Of a stretch of 36,758 nucleotides of DNA, positions 22,618 through 30,286 are shown in pieces. The notes below the pieces were generated by a model. It saw only the letters and a list, made by a program, of their open reading frames with translations, made no database searches and was not told the origin of the DNA. The stretch's first letter is position 1; each line of letters begins with the position of its first letter. Source of the DNA: Candidatus Microgenomatus auricola (GTDB lineage Bacteria; Patescibacteriota; Patescibacteriia; SBBC01); NCBI GenBank assembly GCA_005239865.1, contig SBBC01000013.1, forward strand, positions 1 through 36,758, given 5' to 3'. A program made the position numbers and the translations under genes.

Positions 22618-23922
22618 ATGACCACGTTTCGGATCATCGGACAGCAGCCACTCCACGGAGCGATCACGGTGGCGGGTTCGAAGAATGCGGCCACTCCAAT
22701 TTTAATGGCCACCGTATTGACGGCCGCTTCTTGTCACCTCAAGAACGTCCCCCGGATCGAAGACGTCTATCGCGTCGTTGAATTGCTGCAAAGCGTTGGG
22801 GCGACCGTGACCTGGAGCGGCGAACACGAACTGAACGTTGAAGTAAAAACGATCGAACCAGACACGCTCGCGGCTGAAACCGTCCGGCGTCTGCGTTCAT
22901 CAGTCCTTTTAATGGGTGCGTTGCTGGGGCGGGCCGGGCGCGTCCGCATTCCTGGACCGGGCGGCGATCAAATCGGCGCCCGGCCACTTGATGCGCATCT
23001 CCTGGCGTTTCGCGAACTCGGGATCGTGGTCGAGGATGAAGGCGGCATGTATACCCTGACTCAAGGTCGGCGCGGTGACGTGAGCTTGACGATGCCAGAG
23101 TTCAGCGTCACCGCGACGGAAAACGTCATCTTGGCGTCAGTCCTGGCGGTCGGGAAACGGACGACAATTTTTTGCGCTGCGGCTGATCCGTCAGTTCAAG
23201 ATCTGTGCTGGTTCCTGCAGGGACTGGGCGCGGAGATTTCGGGTATCGGAACGCATACGTTAACCATCGAGGGGGTCCGCGAGCTTGTCGGCACGACCGG
23301 GTACACGATCATCCCGGATCCCGTCGAAACTGGGACATTTCTCGCGCTGGCTGCAGCGGCGCGGGCCGAACTTCGGATCATCGGCGCGGCGCCCGATTTC
23401 TTGATGGCGGAGTTGCAGAAATTTCGAGAAGCGAATGTCAGTTTCGAACTCGCCAATCAGCGGAATGGTCCGGAGGGGCGCTATCGACTAGCTGATATCG
23501 TGACGCAGCGCGGCATCCCACTCCGGCCAGTCCGAAGTATTCACAATATGCCATACCCGGGAGTGAGCGCTGACGTCCTTCAACCATTTGCAGTCATGTT
23601 GACACAGGCGAACGGTACCAGCTTAGTGCATGACTGGATGTATGAAGGGCGTCTGAAATACGTTGAAGAGCTGAATAAAATGGGGGCTGACATTTTTATC
23701 GCTGATCCGCACCGGATTCTCGTGAATGGACCGTCCAACCTCTTCGGCGCGACCATCGCGAGCTATGACATCCGGACCGGTGCAGCCTTGCTGATTGCCG
23801 CGTTGATGGCCGAAGGGATCAGCACAATTGCCCCGGGCTATCAGGTTGATCGTGGGTACGAACGGTTGGATGAACGCTTGCGAGCACTCGGCGCCGTCAT
23901 TGAACGACTGGAGACGTCATGA
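22618..23922 (+). CDS. murA: UDP-N-acetylglucosamine 1-carboxyvinyltransferase
   Basis: A 434-aa enzyme of the EPSP synthase family that transfers enolpyruvate from PEP to UDP-GlcNAc, the first committed step of peptidoglycan synthesis in the cytoplasm. GAITVAGSKNAATPILMATVL carries the catalytic lysine region near residue 22. LRSSVLLMGALLGR and the loop PGPGGDQIGARPLDAHLLA (112-130) follow. In E. coli that loop reads GGCAIGARPVDLH; the PEP-binding Cys115 is replaced by Asp (D117) here, as in naturally fosfomycin-resistant MurA. VHDWMYEGRLKYVEELNKMGA and YDIRTGAALLIAAL are typical of the C-terminal half. The start is ATG 22618, not the upstream 22588. It overlaps ctpA by 4 nt. Confidence 0.95.
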   Translation: MTTFRIIGQQPLHGAITVAGSKNAATPILMATVLTAASCHLKNVPRIEDVYRVVELLQSVGATVTWSGEHELNVEVKTIEPDTLAAETVRRLRSSVLLMGALLGRAGRVRIPGPGGDQIGARPLDAHLLAFRELGIVVEDEGGMYTLTQGRRGDVSLTMPEFSVTATENVILASVLAVGKRTTIFCAAADPSVQDLCWFLQGLGAEISGIGTHTLTIEGVRELVGTTGYTIIPDPVETGTFLALAAAARAELRIIGAAPDFLMAELQKFREANVSFELANQRNGPEGRYRLADIVTQRGIPLRPVRSIHNMPYPGVSADVLQPFAVMLTQANGTSLVHDWMYEGRLKYVEELNKMGADIFIADPHRILVNGPSNLFGATIASYDIRTGAALLIAALMAEGISTIAPGYQVDRGYERLDERLRALGAVIERLETS

Positions 23923-25151
23923 CTCTGCCTGTTCTTGCGCCGTCATCCCGATCGAGATCACGAACGCGTTTGATGACCCTTGCGCTGGTGGTGCTCGTCT
24001 TTTTTATGGGCGCGTTGTTCGGAACAACGACCACCAGTTCGCCGGCGGTGGCTTCGCTCGGCGAGGCCATCAAACGTCTGTTGGTCAAACATCCAGAACT
24101 TGATTTTTCACAGCTGGAAACGACTTGGGACTTCGTCCAGACGAAGTACGTCGGCCGGCCGGTCGAACAAGAAAAGATTCTTCGCGGGGCGCTCCGCGGG
24201 ATACTTGAGAGCTTGGGCGATCCGTATTCATTTTACCTAAGCCCTGAAGAAGCTCGCTCGTTCGAGGAGGAGATCAATGGGAAGTTCGAAGGCATCGGCG
24301 CTGAACTCGGGCTGAAAGACAATCAGGTGGTCGTGATTGCGCCGCTGGCCGATACCCCAGCCGAACGGGCCGGCGTCCGGAGCGGCGATGTGATTGTGGC
24401 GATTGACAGTGACAGCACAGAGGGGATGACGCTCGAGCAGGCGGTTTTGAAGATTCGAGGACCAGCCGGGACATCGGTTGAGCTTGTGATCCAGCGGCGC
24501 AACGATCAACCGCAGACCATGACCATTCAACGGGCGCGCATTCGCCTGAAGAGCGTAACCAGCGAATTTCGAGTTATCAATGGAGTTACGCTGGCAGTGG
24601 TGAAGGTGGCCAGCTTCACGCCGACGACCGACGACGAATTCGACCAGGCGGTGCAGTCGATCCTCGTCCGGCAGCCGCACGGCCTCGTGCTCGATCTTCG
24701 TAATAACCCGGGTGGCTTTCTCGAGAGTGCGGTGGCGATGGCTGACGTGTGGCTGACTGATGGAACAATTGTGATCGAAGATTTTGGCGGCCAGCAACGG
24801 CGCACCACCGAGGCGACTGACGGCGCGCCGCTCTCGTCATTCCGCGGTGTTGTTCTCATGAACGGCGGCACCGCTTCGGCCGCCGAAATTCTGGCTGGCG
24901 CTCTCCATGATCGTTTGAACTTCCGACTGATTGGCGAACGCTCGTTCGGCAAGGGATCGGTTCAGGAAATCCAGGATTTACGCGACGGTTCCACGATCAA
25001 GCTGACGGTCGCGAAATGGTTGACGCCGAGCGGAGCCTCGATTGATGGCGTCGGCATCCAGCCCGATGAGAACATTCCCCGTACCGACGAGGACATTGAA
25101 CTCGGGCGTGATCCGCAGCTCAACCGCGCGTTCGAACTTTTAACGAAGTGA
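23919..25151 (+). CDS. ctpA: Carboxy-terminal processing protease (S41), CtpA/CtpB type
   Basis: A 410-aa envelope protease with an N-terminal membrane anchor (about 17-37), a helical N-terminal domain, a PDZ domain (about 120-195: GIGAELGLKDNQVVVIAPLADTPAERAGVRSGDVIVAID) and the tail-specific protease core. The catalytic Ser320 is in MNGGTASAAEIL and Lys345 in RSFGKGSVQE, the Ser-Lys dyad of the family. LVLDLRNNPGG is also diagnostic. It removes or degrades C-terminal peptides outside the membrane. The ATGA overlap with murA suggests a transcription unit with peptidoglycan metabolism, consistent with known Ctp roles in regulating cell-wall hydrolases. Confidence 0.93.
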   Translation: MTLPVLAPSSRSRSRTRLMTLALVVLVFFMGALFGTTTTSSPAVASLGEAIKRLLVKHPELDFSQLETTWDFVQTKYVGRPVEQEKILRGALRGILESLGDPYSFYLSPEEARSFEEEINGKFEGIGAELGLKDNQVVVIAPLADTPAERAGVRSGDVIVAIDSDSTEGMTLEQAVLKIRGPAGTSVELVIQRRNDQPQTMTIQRARIRLKSVTSEFRVINGVTLAVVKVASFTPTTDDEFDQAVQSILVRQPHGLVLDLRNNPGGFLESAVAMADVWLTDGTIVIEDFGGQQRRTTEATDGAPLSSFRGVVLMNGGTASAAEILAGALHDRLNFRLIGERSFGKGSVQEIQDLRDGSTIKLTVAKWLTPSGASIDGVGIQPDENIPRTDEDIELGRDPQLNRAFELLTK

Positions 25152-25158
25152 GCGAGCG

Positions 25159-25428
25159 ATGCAACGTGTGGTCATTACCCTGTCCGGACGTGTTCAGGGT
25201 GTCGGTTTAAGGTATGCCGTAAAAGAATATGCTAGATCGCAGAGAATTTGTGGGTTCGTTCGGAATGACCCTCGTGGGCGCGTGACAGTGGTGGCCGAGG
25301 GTGAGGTTCGTCAGATCGAATCCTTGCTGCGGTGGGTGCGGAGCCCGTCTCGACCGGGAGAGGTCGAGCGCTTGACGGTCCGAGAGGAAAAGGCGACCGG
25401 CAGATTCGCTGGTTTTTCCATTCAATGA
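25159..25428 (+). CDS. acyP: Acylphosphatase
   Basis: An 89-aa enzyme that hydrolyses carboxyl-phosphate bonds such as in acetyl or carbamoyl phosphate. LSGRVQGVGLRYAVKEYA carries the phosphate-binding loop and catalytic Arg (GVxxR), and GFVRNDPRGRVTVVAEG carries the catalytic Asn. The length is normal. It begins 7 nt after ctpA. The next gene, rplI, probably has a promoter inside or just after this gene. Confidence 0.93.
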   Translation: MQRVVITLSGRVQGVGLRYAVKEYARSQRICGFVRNDPRGRVTVVAEGEVRQIESLLRWVRSPSRPGEVERLTVREEKATGRFAGFSIQ

Positions 25429-25434
25429 TAAACT
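25429..25434 (+). promoter_or_regulatory. Possible -10 box before rplI
   Basis: TAAACT, 7 nt before ATG 25442, matches the TAnACT form and short distance seen elsewhere in the window. The -35 region (TTCGCT around 25405) is poor, so read-through from acyP may be the main source. Confidence 0.3.
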
Positions 25435-25441
25435 GGAACGT

Positions 25442-25891
25442 ATGAAAGTGATTCTTCTTCGTGACCTCCCTGGCGCCGGATCGCGCGGCGCAGTCGTCAA
25501 CGTTCCCGACGGTTATGCGAGAAACTTTTTGCTGCCGCGGGGTTTGGCCGAAGTGGCGACGACGAACACGCTTAAGCGGATCGAAGCCGAACGACGGCAT
25601 CAGCAGAAACGCCAGGCGCGTCAACTCGAAGAACTCAGTCAGATCGCTGACCGGTTGCGGCGGATGCGTGTGACGATTCCTGCGCGGGCCAACGAGAAAG
25701 GTAAACTTTTTGGTCGGCTGACACCAATTGCGATTGTGGCCGCCTTGCAGAAACAGGGGGTAGCACTTCATGAATCAATGATCGTCCTCACGCAGCCGAT
25801 AGAATCGCTCGGTGATTTCCGCATCCCGATCCGAGTCGGACCAGACATTGAGGCGACGATGACACTAACGGTTGTGGCTAAACATGCGTAA
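25442..25891 (+). CDS. rplI: 50S ribosomal protein L9
   Basis: A 149-aa protein with the normal two-domain layout. The N-terminal rRNA-binding domain MKVILLRDLPGAGSRGAVVNVPDGYARNFLLPRGLAEVAT is near consensus; a long charged connecting helix (about 41-75) leads to the C-terminal domain ending in RVGPDIEATMTLTVVAKHA. L9 stabilises the L1 stalk base region and helps maintain reading frame. The full length shows that this lineage keeps L9. The 3' end overlaps pyrG by 8 nt. Confidence 0.95.
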   Translation: MKVILLRDLPGAGSRGAVVNVPDGYARNFLLPRGLAEVATTNTLKRIEAERRHQQKRQARQLEELSQIADRLRRMRVTIPARANEKGKLFGRLTPIAIVAALQKQGVALHESMIVLTQPIESLGDFRIPIRVGPDIEATMTLTVVAKHA

Positions 25892-27530
25892 AAACACCAA
25901 ATTCATTTTCGTCATGGGCGGAGTGCTGTCCGGGTTGGGGAAGGGGATTGCCGTTTCTTCGATCGCCCGGATCCTCTACGGCAAGGGGTATCGGGTGTCG
26001 GCCATGAAGATCGATCCGTACGTCAATGTCGACGCGGGGACGATGAATCCGACGGAACATGGCGAGGTCTTCGTGACCAAGGACGGCTTGGAAACGGATC
26101 AGGATATTGGTAACTATGAACGATTCCTCCAGACCGAGCTGACACGCGAGAGTTACATGACGACCGGACAGGTCTACTTGTCCGTTATTCAACGCGAGCG
26201 TAACCTGGCCTACCATGGGAAGTCCGTCCAGGTTGTGCCCCATATTCCGGACGAAGTCATTCGGCGGATCCATCGAGCCGCTGCCACCACCAAGGCCGAA
26301 ATCCTCATCATTGAAATCGGGGGGACGGTTGGTGAATATGAAAATCTTCTGTTTTTAGAAGCGGCTCGGATGATGCGTCTGAAAACGCCCCAGCAGGTGC
26401 AATTTATTCTGGTCAGTTACTTACCGATTCCTTCGAAGTTGGGGGAGATGAAAACGAAACCGACCCAGCACGCAGTTCGCGCGCTCAACTCTGCCGGCAT
26501 CCATCCTGATTTTCTCTTATGCCGGGCCGAGCAGTCGCTCGATCAGCCACGTCGGGAACGCTTGTCTATCTTTTGCAACATGCGTGTCGAGGACATTCTG
26601 GCAGCGCCCGACGTTGATCTGGTCTATGAAGTGCCGTTGCGGTTTGAAGAGCAACGACTGGGTGAAAAGATCCTTCGTAAGTTTGGTCTGACCGTCCGAC
26701 GCAGGAATCTCCGCGATTGGCGCTCCTTGATCAATCGCGTCAAACGCTTACGCCGCGAGGTGACCATCGGTGTCATCGGCAAGTACTTTTCCAGCGGCCA
26801 CTTCACCTTAAGCGATTCGTATATTTCCGTGATCGAATCGATCAAACATGCGGCCTGGAGTATCGGCGTCCGACCGATGGTGACGTGGCTGAATGCGGAG
26901 GAGTTTGAGGAACGTCCCGCGGCCCTCCGGCAGCTCGACGGGTTCGACGGTCTGATCGTACCAGGTGGTTTTGGTGCACGTGGAGTGGAAGGAAAAATCG
27001 CAGCCATTGAGTATCTTCGCAAACATCAGATTCCGTTCCTGGGACTGTGTTACGGTTTGCAGCTGGCGGTGATCGAATTTGCCCGAAACGTCTTGAAGCT
27101 GCGCGGTGCGCAGACGACGGAAATAACGTCGTCGACGCCCTATCCGGTGATTGACGTCATGCCTGACCAACGGGTGAAGCTCGAGCGTCAAGAGTTCGGT
27201 GGCAGCATGCGTCTCGGCGAATTTGGCTGTCGATTGAAAACCGGATCACTGGCCCAGCGTTTGTATGGTCGCCGACAGACCCGGGAGCGGCACCGTCACC
27301 GCTACGAGGTGAATAATCGTTACCGCCATCGCTTTGCCGGCAAAGGATTTGTCCCGGTGGGATTTAATCCGGAACTCGACCTGGTCGAGATTATGGAGCT
27401 CGAAAGTCACCCCTTTTTCATCGGGGTACAATTTCATGCCGAGTTCAAATCCTACCCACTCAACCCGCACCCGCTGTTCCGCGGGTTTCTCCAAGCCGCT
27501 GTCAAACGCCGACAGGCACGTCGGCCGTGA
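25884..27530 (+). CDS. pyrG: CTP synthase
   Basis: A 548-aa enzyme that aminates UTP to CTP with ATP and glutamine-derived ammonia. The synthase domain (1-270) starts with KFIFVMGGVLSGLGKGI (P-loop) and has MKIDPYVNVDAGTMNPTEHGEVFVTKDG. The class I glutaminase domain (about 290-545) has the oxyanion loop VPGGFGARGVEGK, nucleophile C389 in LGLCYGLQ, and the His518/Glu520 pair in VQFHAEFKS. The usual motif there is HPEF; Ala519 replaces the proline. Start ATG 25884 gives the usual N-terminus. The unusual His/Arg-rich piece 467-485 may be a surface loop. It is convergent with rpmA, leaving 3 nt between stops. Confidence 0.95.
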   Translation: MRKNTKFIFVMGGVLSGLGKGIAVSSIARILYGKGYRVSAMKIDPYVNVDAGTMNPTEHGEVFVTKDGLETDQDIGNYERFLQTELTRESYMTTGQVYLSVIQRERNLAYHGKSVQVVPHIPDEVIRRIHRAAATTKAEILIIEIGGTVGEYENLLFLEAARMMRLKTPQQVQFILVSYLPIPSKLGEMKTKPTQHAVRALNSAGIHPDFLLCRAEQSLDQPRRERLSIFCNMRVEDILAAPDVDLVYEVPLRFEEQRLGEKILRKFGLTVRRRNLRDWRSLINRVKRLRREVTIGVIGKYFSSGHFTLSDSYISVIESIKHAAWSIGVRPMVTWLNAEEFEERPAALRQLDGFDGLIVPGGFGARGVEGKIAAIEYLRKHQIPFLGLCYGLQLAVIEFARNVLKLRGAQTTEITSSTPYPVIDVMPDQRVKLERQEFGGSMRLGEFGCRLKTGSLAQRLYGRRQTRERHRHRYEVNNRYRHRFAGKGFVPVGFNPELDLVEIMELESHPFFIGVQFHAEFKSYPLNPHPLFRGFLQAAVKRRQARRP

Positions 27531-27533
27531 ACG

Positions 27534-27815
27534 TCAAGCCGACGGTCGGACGTCAACGAATGTCCGCAACCTCAACTGGCCGTAGAAATTCTTGACCTTG
27601 CGATTGCGGAAGTGAACCACTCCCTGGCGAAGGGCGATCAGCGTGTCGTCAGCGCCACGTCGGACATTTTGTCCTTCATGAATTTTTGAACCGCGTTGAC
27701 GAACGATAATCATGCCAGGCGTAACGGAGCTGCCGCTTGGTCGCTTGACGCCGAGCCGTTTAGCCAAAGAATCGCGTCCGAGGCCTGTTGATCCACCTGA
27801 TTTGGTATGCGCCAT
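27534..27815 (-). CDS. rpmA: 50S ribosomal protein L27
   Basis: A 93-aa protein whose N-terminal tail reaches the peptidyl-transferase centre. [51 protein letters not shown] matches L27 well, including the GGST, KRLG and RQRG signatures. The N-terminus is MAH without a cleavable extension as in Firmicutes. It has its own promoter at 27850-27878 and follows the pil genes on the same strand. No rplU (L21) neighbour is in the window, unlike the common rplU-rpmA pair. Confidence 0.95.
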   Translation of the reverse strand: MAHTKSGGSTGLGRDSLAKRLGVKRPSGSSVTPGMIIVRQRGSKIHEGQNVRRGADDTLIALRQGVVHFRNRKVKNFYGQLRLRTFVDVRPSA

Positions 27816-27849
27816 GTTGGGGGGAACTTCTGTTTAAGGAGACTTGACG

Positions 27850-27878
27850 AGTGTAGCGGCTTTCGGGTTGGCCGTCAA
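27850..27878 (-). promoter_or_regulatory. rpmA promoter
   Basis: On the minus strand TTGACG (27878-27873), a 17-nt spacer and TACACT (27855-27850). The leader would be about 28 nt and has no Shine-Dalgarno sequence. Confidence 0.75.
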
Positions 27879-27881
27879 GAG

Positions 27882-28145
27882 CTAAAAGGGGTCGCGCGAG
27901 ATGTCTGGCGGCTGTTGACTCTGGTCTTCGAGGGTTTTGATCAATGTTTTGAGTTTGTTCAGGGCGCTAGTATCGATCGGTTCCTGTTGTGAGCGAATCT
28001 GATCGGCTGACAGCGGTTGATCGATGACAAGGAGCATGGCTTGTCCGAGGAGCCAGGCACTGGCGAGGTAAACGACGACCAGGAGGATCGTGACGCCGCG
28101 CCGTCGCAGGAAAATCAACCAACGATTGGAGCCAAGGAATTTCAT
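27882..28145 (-). CDS. Small membrane protein of the pilus operon, PilP-like position
   Basis: An 87-aa protein: a basic N-terminus (MKFLGSNRWLIFLRRRG), one membrane helix (about 18-42) and an extracytoplasmic tail ending in ISRDPF. I chose ATG 28145, in an ATGA overlap with the pilO-like gene; the frame extends further upstream without family support. It takes the place of pilP after pilM-N-O. PilP/GspC proteins have an RDPF-type motif before their HR domain, but no HR domain exists here. With no outer membrane or secretin expected, a minimal inner-membrane partner of PilN/PilO is plausible. That function is inference. Confidence 0.65.
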   Translation of the reverse strand: MKFLGSNRWLIFLRRRGVTILLVVVYLASAWLLGQAMLLVIDQPLSADQIRSQQEPIDTSALNKLKTLIKTLEDQSQQPPDISRDPF

Positions 28146-28684
28146 GATCGCGCCTCCTCCTCCCATGGGACTGTTCCATCAATCGTGATCGAGAGGGTGC
28201 GGCTGGTTCCTTCGGTCGCGTTCAGGGCAACCGTCTCAATGGTGATCAGTGGTTTCAATGAGCGCAGGGTGCGCAGGAGTGACAGGGTTTGCGAGAAGGT
28301 GGCTTTAAACGAGAGGTGGATCCCGACGGGTTGCATCGGCGTTCCCTTGATCGGCGTATCTATCCGAACCAGCGAGTCGTCAATGCCAGAACTCGCGAAC
28401 GCCTCATCCACCCGGTTAAAGAAATTGACTGATTCCGATTCGCGTAAAAATACCTCCTCGACTAATTGAGCATCGGCCTGGATTTTTTCAAAGTCCTGAC
28501 TGACCGCCTCAATATTCTCCTGTTGATTTTTGACGGAGGCGATGGCGATCCGGGTGGCATCAATGTTTTGACGGGTTTGTTGCAATTTTGCCAGGCGCGG
28601 GAGCACCCAGAAACCGACCGCCATGATGAGCAGCATTGCGCCAGTGGCAATGACGTAGAGTCGTGGGCGTTGAGCGGCAGTCAT
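28142..28684 (-). CDS. pilO: Type IV pilus assembly protein PilO
   Basis: A 180-aa bitopic protein: short cytoplasmic N-terminus, membrane helix (about 8-28), a coiled coil (about 30-80: LQQTRQNIDATRIAIASVKNQ) and a small ferredoxin-like periplasmic domain (about 85-175), with VGIHLSFKATFSQTLSLLRTLRSLKPLITIETVAL typical of PilO. PilO dimerises with PilN to form the alignment complex linking the cytoplasmic PilM ring to the pilus. It overlaps its neighbours by 4 nt on both sides, so translation is likely coupled. Confidence 0.82.
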   Translation of the reverse strand: MTAAQRPRLYVIATGAMLLIMAVGFWVLPRLAKLQQTRQNIDATRIAIASVKNQQENIEAVSQDFEKIQADAQLVEEVFLRESESVNFFNRVDEAFASSGIDDSLVRIDTPIKGTPMQPVGIHLSFKATFSQTLSLLRTLRSLKPLITIETVALNATEGTSRTLSITIDGTVPWEEEARS

Positions 28685-29223
28685 TTGATGGTGATGAAAT
28701 CGACGAGCGCGGTGGTGGTGAAGTTGATGTTGGTTCGCTCGTTGATGTTCGAATCCGTACGAATCTGCGAGAGCGTCGGCATTGACTCCAGCGCACGCTG
28801 GTAGTCGGGAATGTCATTTCTGGTACGGGCCGTTCCGTTGAGGGCAAGCTGTTTGGTTGTATGTGAAAGACTGATGCTGGTGAGCGTGATTCCGGTCGGA
28901 AGCCTTCTCGCCAGCTCGACCAAGATCGATTCAATCGCGTAGTCATCGAGCGCCAGCTTGAGGGTTTTCAAGCGGGCATTCAATTGTTTGACGGTTTGGG
29001 CGACCGGCAGCGTCTTGCCGCCGGCGACGATTTTAGAGGATGCCAGTTCGTCGAAGGCATTGGCTTGACGCTGCGACATCGCAGCATCGATGGTCAAGAG
29101 GATGGTGATCTGAAAAATCAGTAAAAGGAACAAGTGGATGAATAACCGGACCACCCGTCGTGTCCGGATTCGTTCACGCAAAATGAGTTTTCGCTGCGGG
29201 TCGAGGAGATTAAGTGAGTACAT
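28681..29223 (-). CDS. pilN: Type IV pilus assembly protein PilN
   Basis: A 180-aa bitopic protein. The N-terminal YSLNLLDPQRKL is the PilM-binding motif of PilN (INLLP-like). A membrane helix (about 25-48) and a coiled coil (about 55-95) follow, then a periplasmic domain with ILVELARRLPTGITLTSISLSHTTKQLALNGTARTRNDIPDYQRALES, close to the PilN consensus. I chose ATG 29223, with AGGT 5 nt before it (GTGAGGTCCAAA), over the upstream ATG at 29241. It overlaps pilM by 14 nt. Confidence 0.87.
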   Translation of the reverse strand: MYSLNLLDPQRKLILRERIRTRRVVRLFIHLFLLLIFQITILLTIDAAMSQRQANAFDELASSKIVAGGKTLPVAQTVKQLNARLKTLKLALDDYAIESILVELARRLPTGITLTSISLSHTTKQLALNGTARTRNDIPDYQRALESMPTLSQIRTDSNINERTNINFTTTALVDFITIK

Positions 29224-30286
29224 TTTGGACCTCACGAGCATGTCGCGCCGCGCCCAACGCCACGGCGTATTCTGGTAGGACCCGCTGAAAATCGCGAACG
29301 TGTTTACTGACGATGATATCGGACGGAAGTTGAGCCGGTACGATCCGGGTTGAGAGGGCGGTCGTTAGCTCTTCTTCCAAGCCGGCGGTCGCGGCGCCAC
29401 TGCCGCAGACCAGGATCTGGCTTAGCGGTCGAGGGTCTTGGAGATGATCGTGGTAGAATTCTTGGATGTCCTTAATCCGTCGGGTCAGGGATCCAAGGAG
29501 GAGTTCTAAGGCGTGGCGGACCACGCCATGGGCGCGGGATTTTTGGTAACCGATTAAGACTCGGGCTTTTTGCGCCTCTTCGCGGTCGAGGCGGAACGTT
29601 TCTTGCAGCGAAGCGACCGTCGAGTTTGTGGTAAAGGGGAGAGCGACGCTCAATACCGGTTGCTGGTCGCGAATCAGAACAGCGGTACTTTCGTCATCGC
29701 CAAGAATCAACAGAAGGTCGACGCCGGCGGAAGAGAATTGGTGCTCGAAGAGTCGGGCCGCCGCCAGCGAGACGGGTTCAGCGGTCAACGGCATGAGTCC
29801 AGCGTCTTCAATGCTCTCAAAGAATGGGTCAGCCACACTCCGAGGAACGGCGGTCAAAAGGATTGAACTCGTCGTTGATGGCGCATGGTTGAGGATCGTC
29901 CAGTCAGCATACAGTTCGCTCAAATCGTAAGGGATGTGCTGGGCGGCCTCCCAGCGAATGGCTTCGTTGATTTCACGCGCTGGAAGCGATTTGAGTTCGA
30001 GATGCTTAAGGAAGGTATGCCGTTCCGGGAGGACCACACAAATTGAGTGGACTTGAAGCGCGTTGAGCAAGTGCTGAAGCGATTGTTTCAGGGTCGGCGG
30101 ATTGACGAGCTCACCGTTTCGAATTGTGGCGGCTGGAAGAATCAGGCTTCCGAAATGGACGAGTTCCTGTTTTTTTCCACGATGCTCACGGAGCTGAACA
30201 AAACGAATGACATTTCCGCTCACGTCAACGCCGGCGGCGTGCGTAACCGGGTTTCGAAACAACGATGAGACTGGAAATCTAGCCAA
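29210..30286 (-). CDS. pilM: Type IV pilus assembly protein PilM
   Basis: A 358-aa actin-like ATPase of the pilus inner-membrane complex. AAGVDVSGNVIRFVQL is the first phosphate-binding motif; CVVLPERHTFLKHLELKSLPAREINEAIRWEAAQHIPYDLSEL and ILLTAVPRSVADPFFESIEDAGLMPLTAEPVSLAAAR match PilM strongly. DLLLILGDDESTAVLI is the second motif, and ILVCGSGAATAGLEEEL the adenosine site. The start is TTG 30286, overlapping the pilC stop by 8 nt; no Shine-Dalgarno is seen, so the exact start is less sure. PilM binds the N-terminal peptide of PilN, the next gene. Confidence 0.92.
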   Translation of the reverse strand: MARFPVSSLFRNPVTHAAGVDVSGNVIRFVQLREHRGKKQELVHFGSLILPAATIRNGELVNPPTLKQSLQHLLNALQVHSICVVLPERHTFLKHLELKSLPAREINEAIRWEAAQHIPYDLSELYADWTILNHAPSTTSSILLTAVPRSVADPFFESIEDAGLMPLTAEPVSLAAARLFEHQFSSAGVDLLLILGDDESTAVLIRDQQPVLSVALPFTTNSTVASLQETFRLDREEAQKARVLIGYQKSRAHGVVRHALELLLGSLTRRIKDIQEFYHDHLQDPRPLSQILVCGSGAATAGLEEELTTALSTRIVPAQLPSDIIVSKHVRDFQRVLPEYAVALGAARHAREVQNVLT

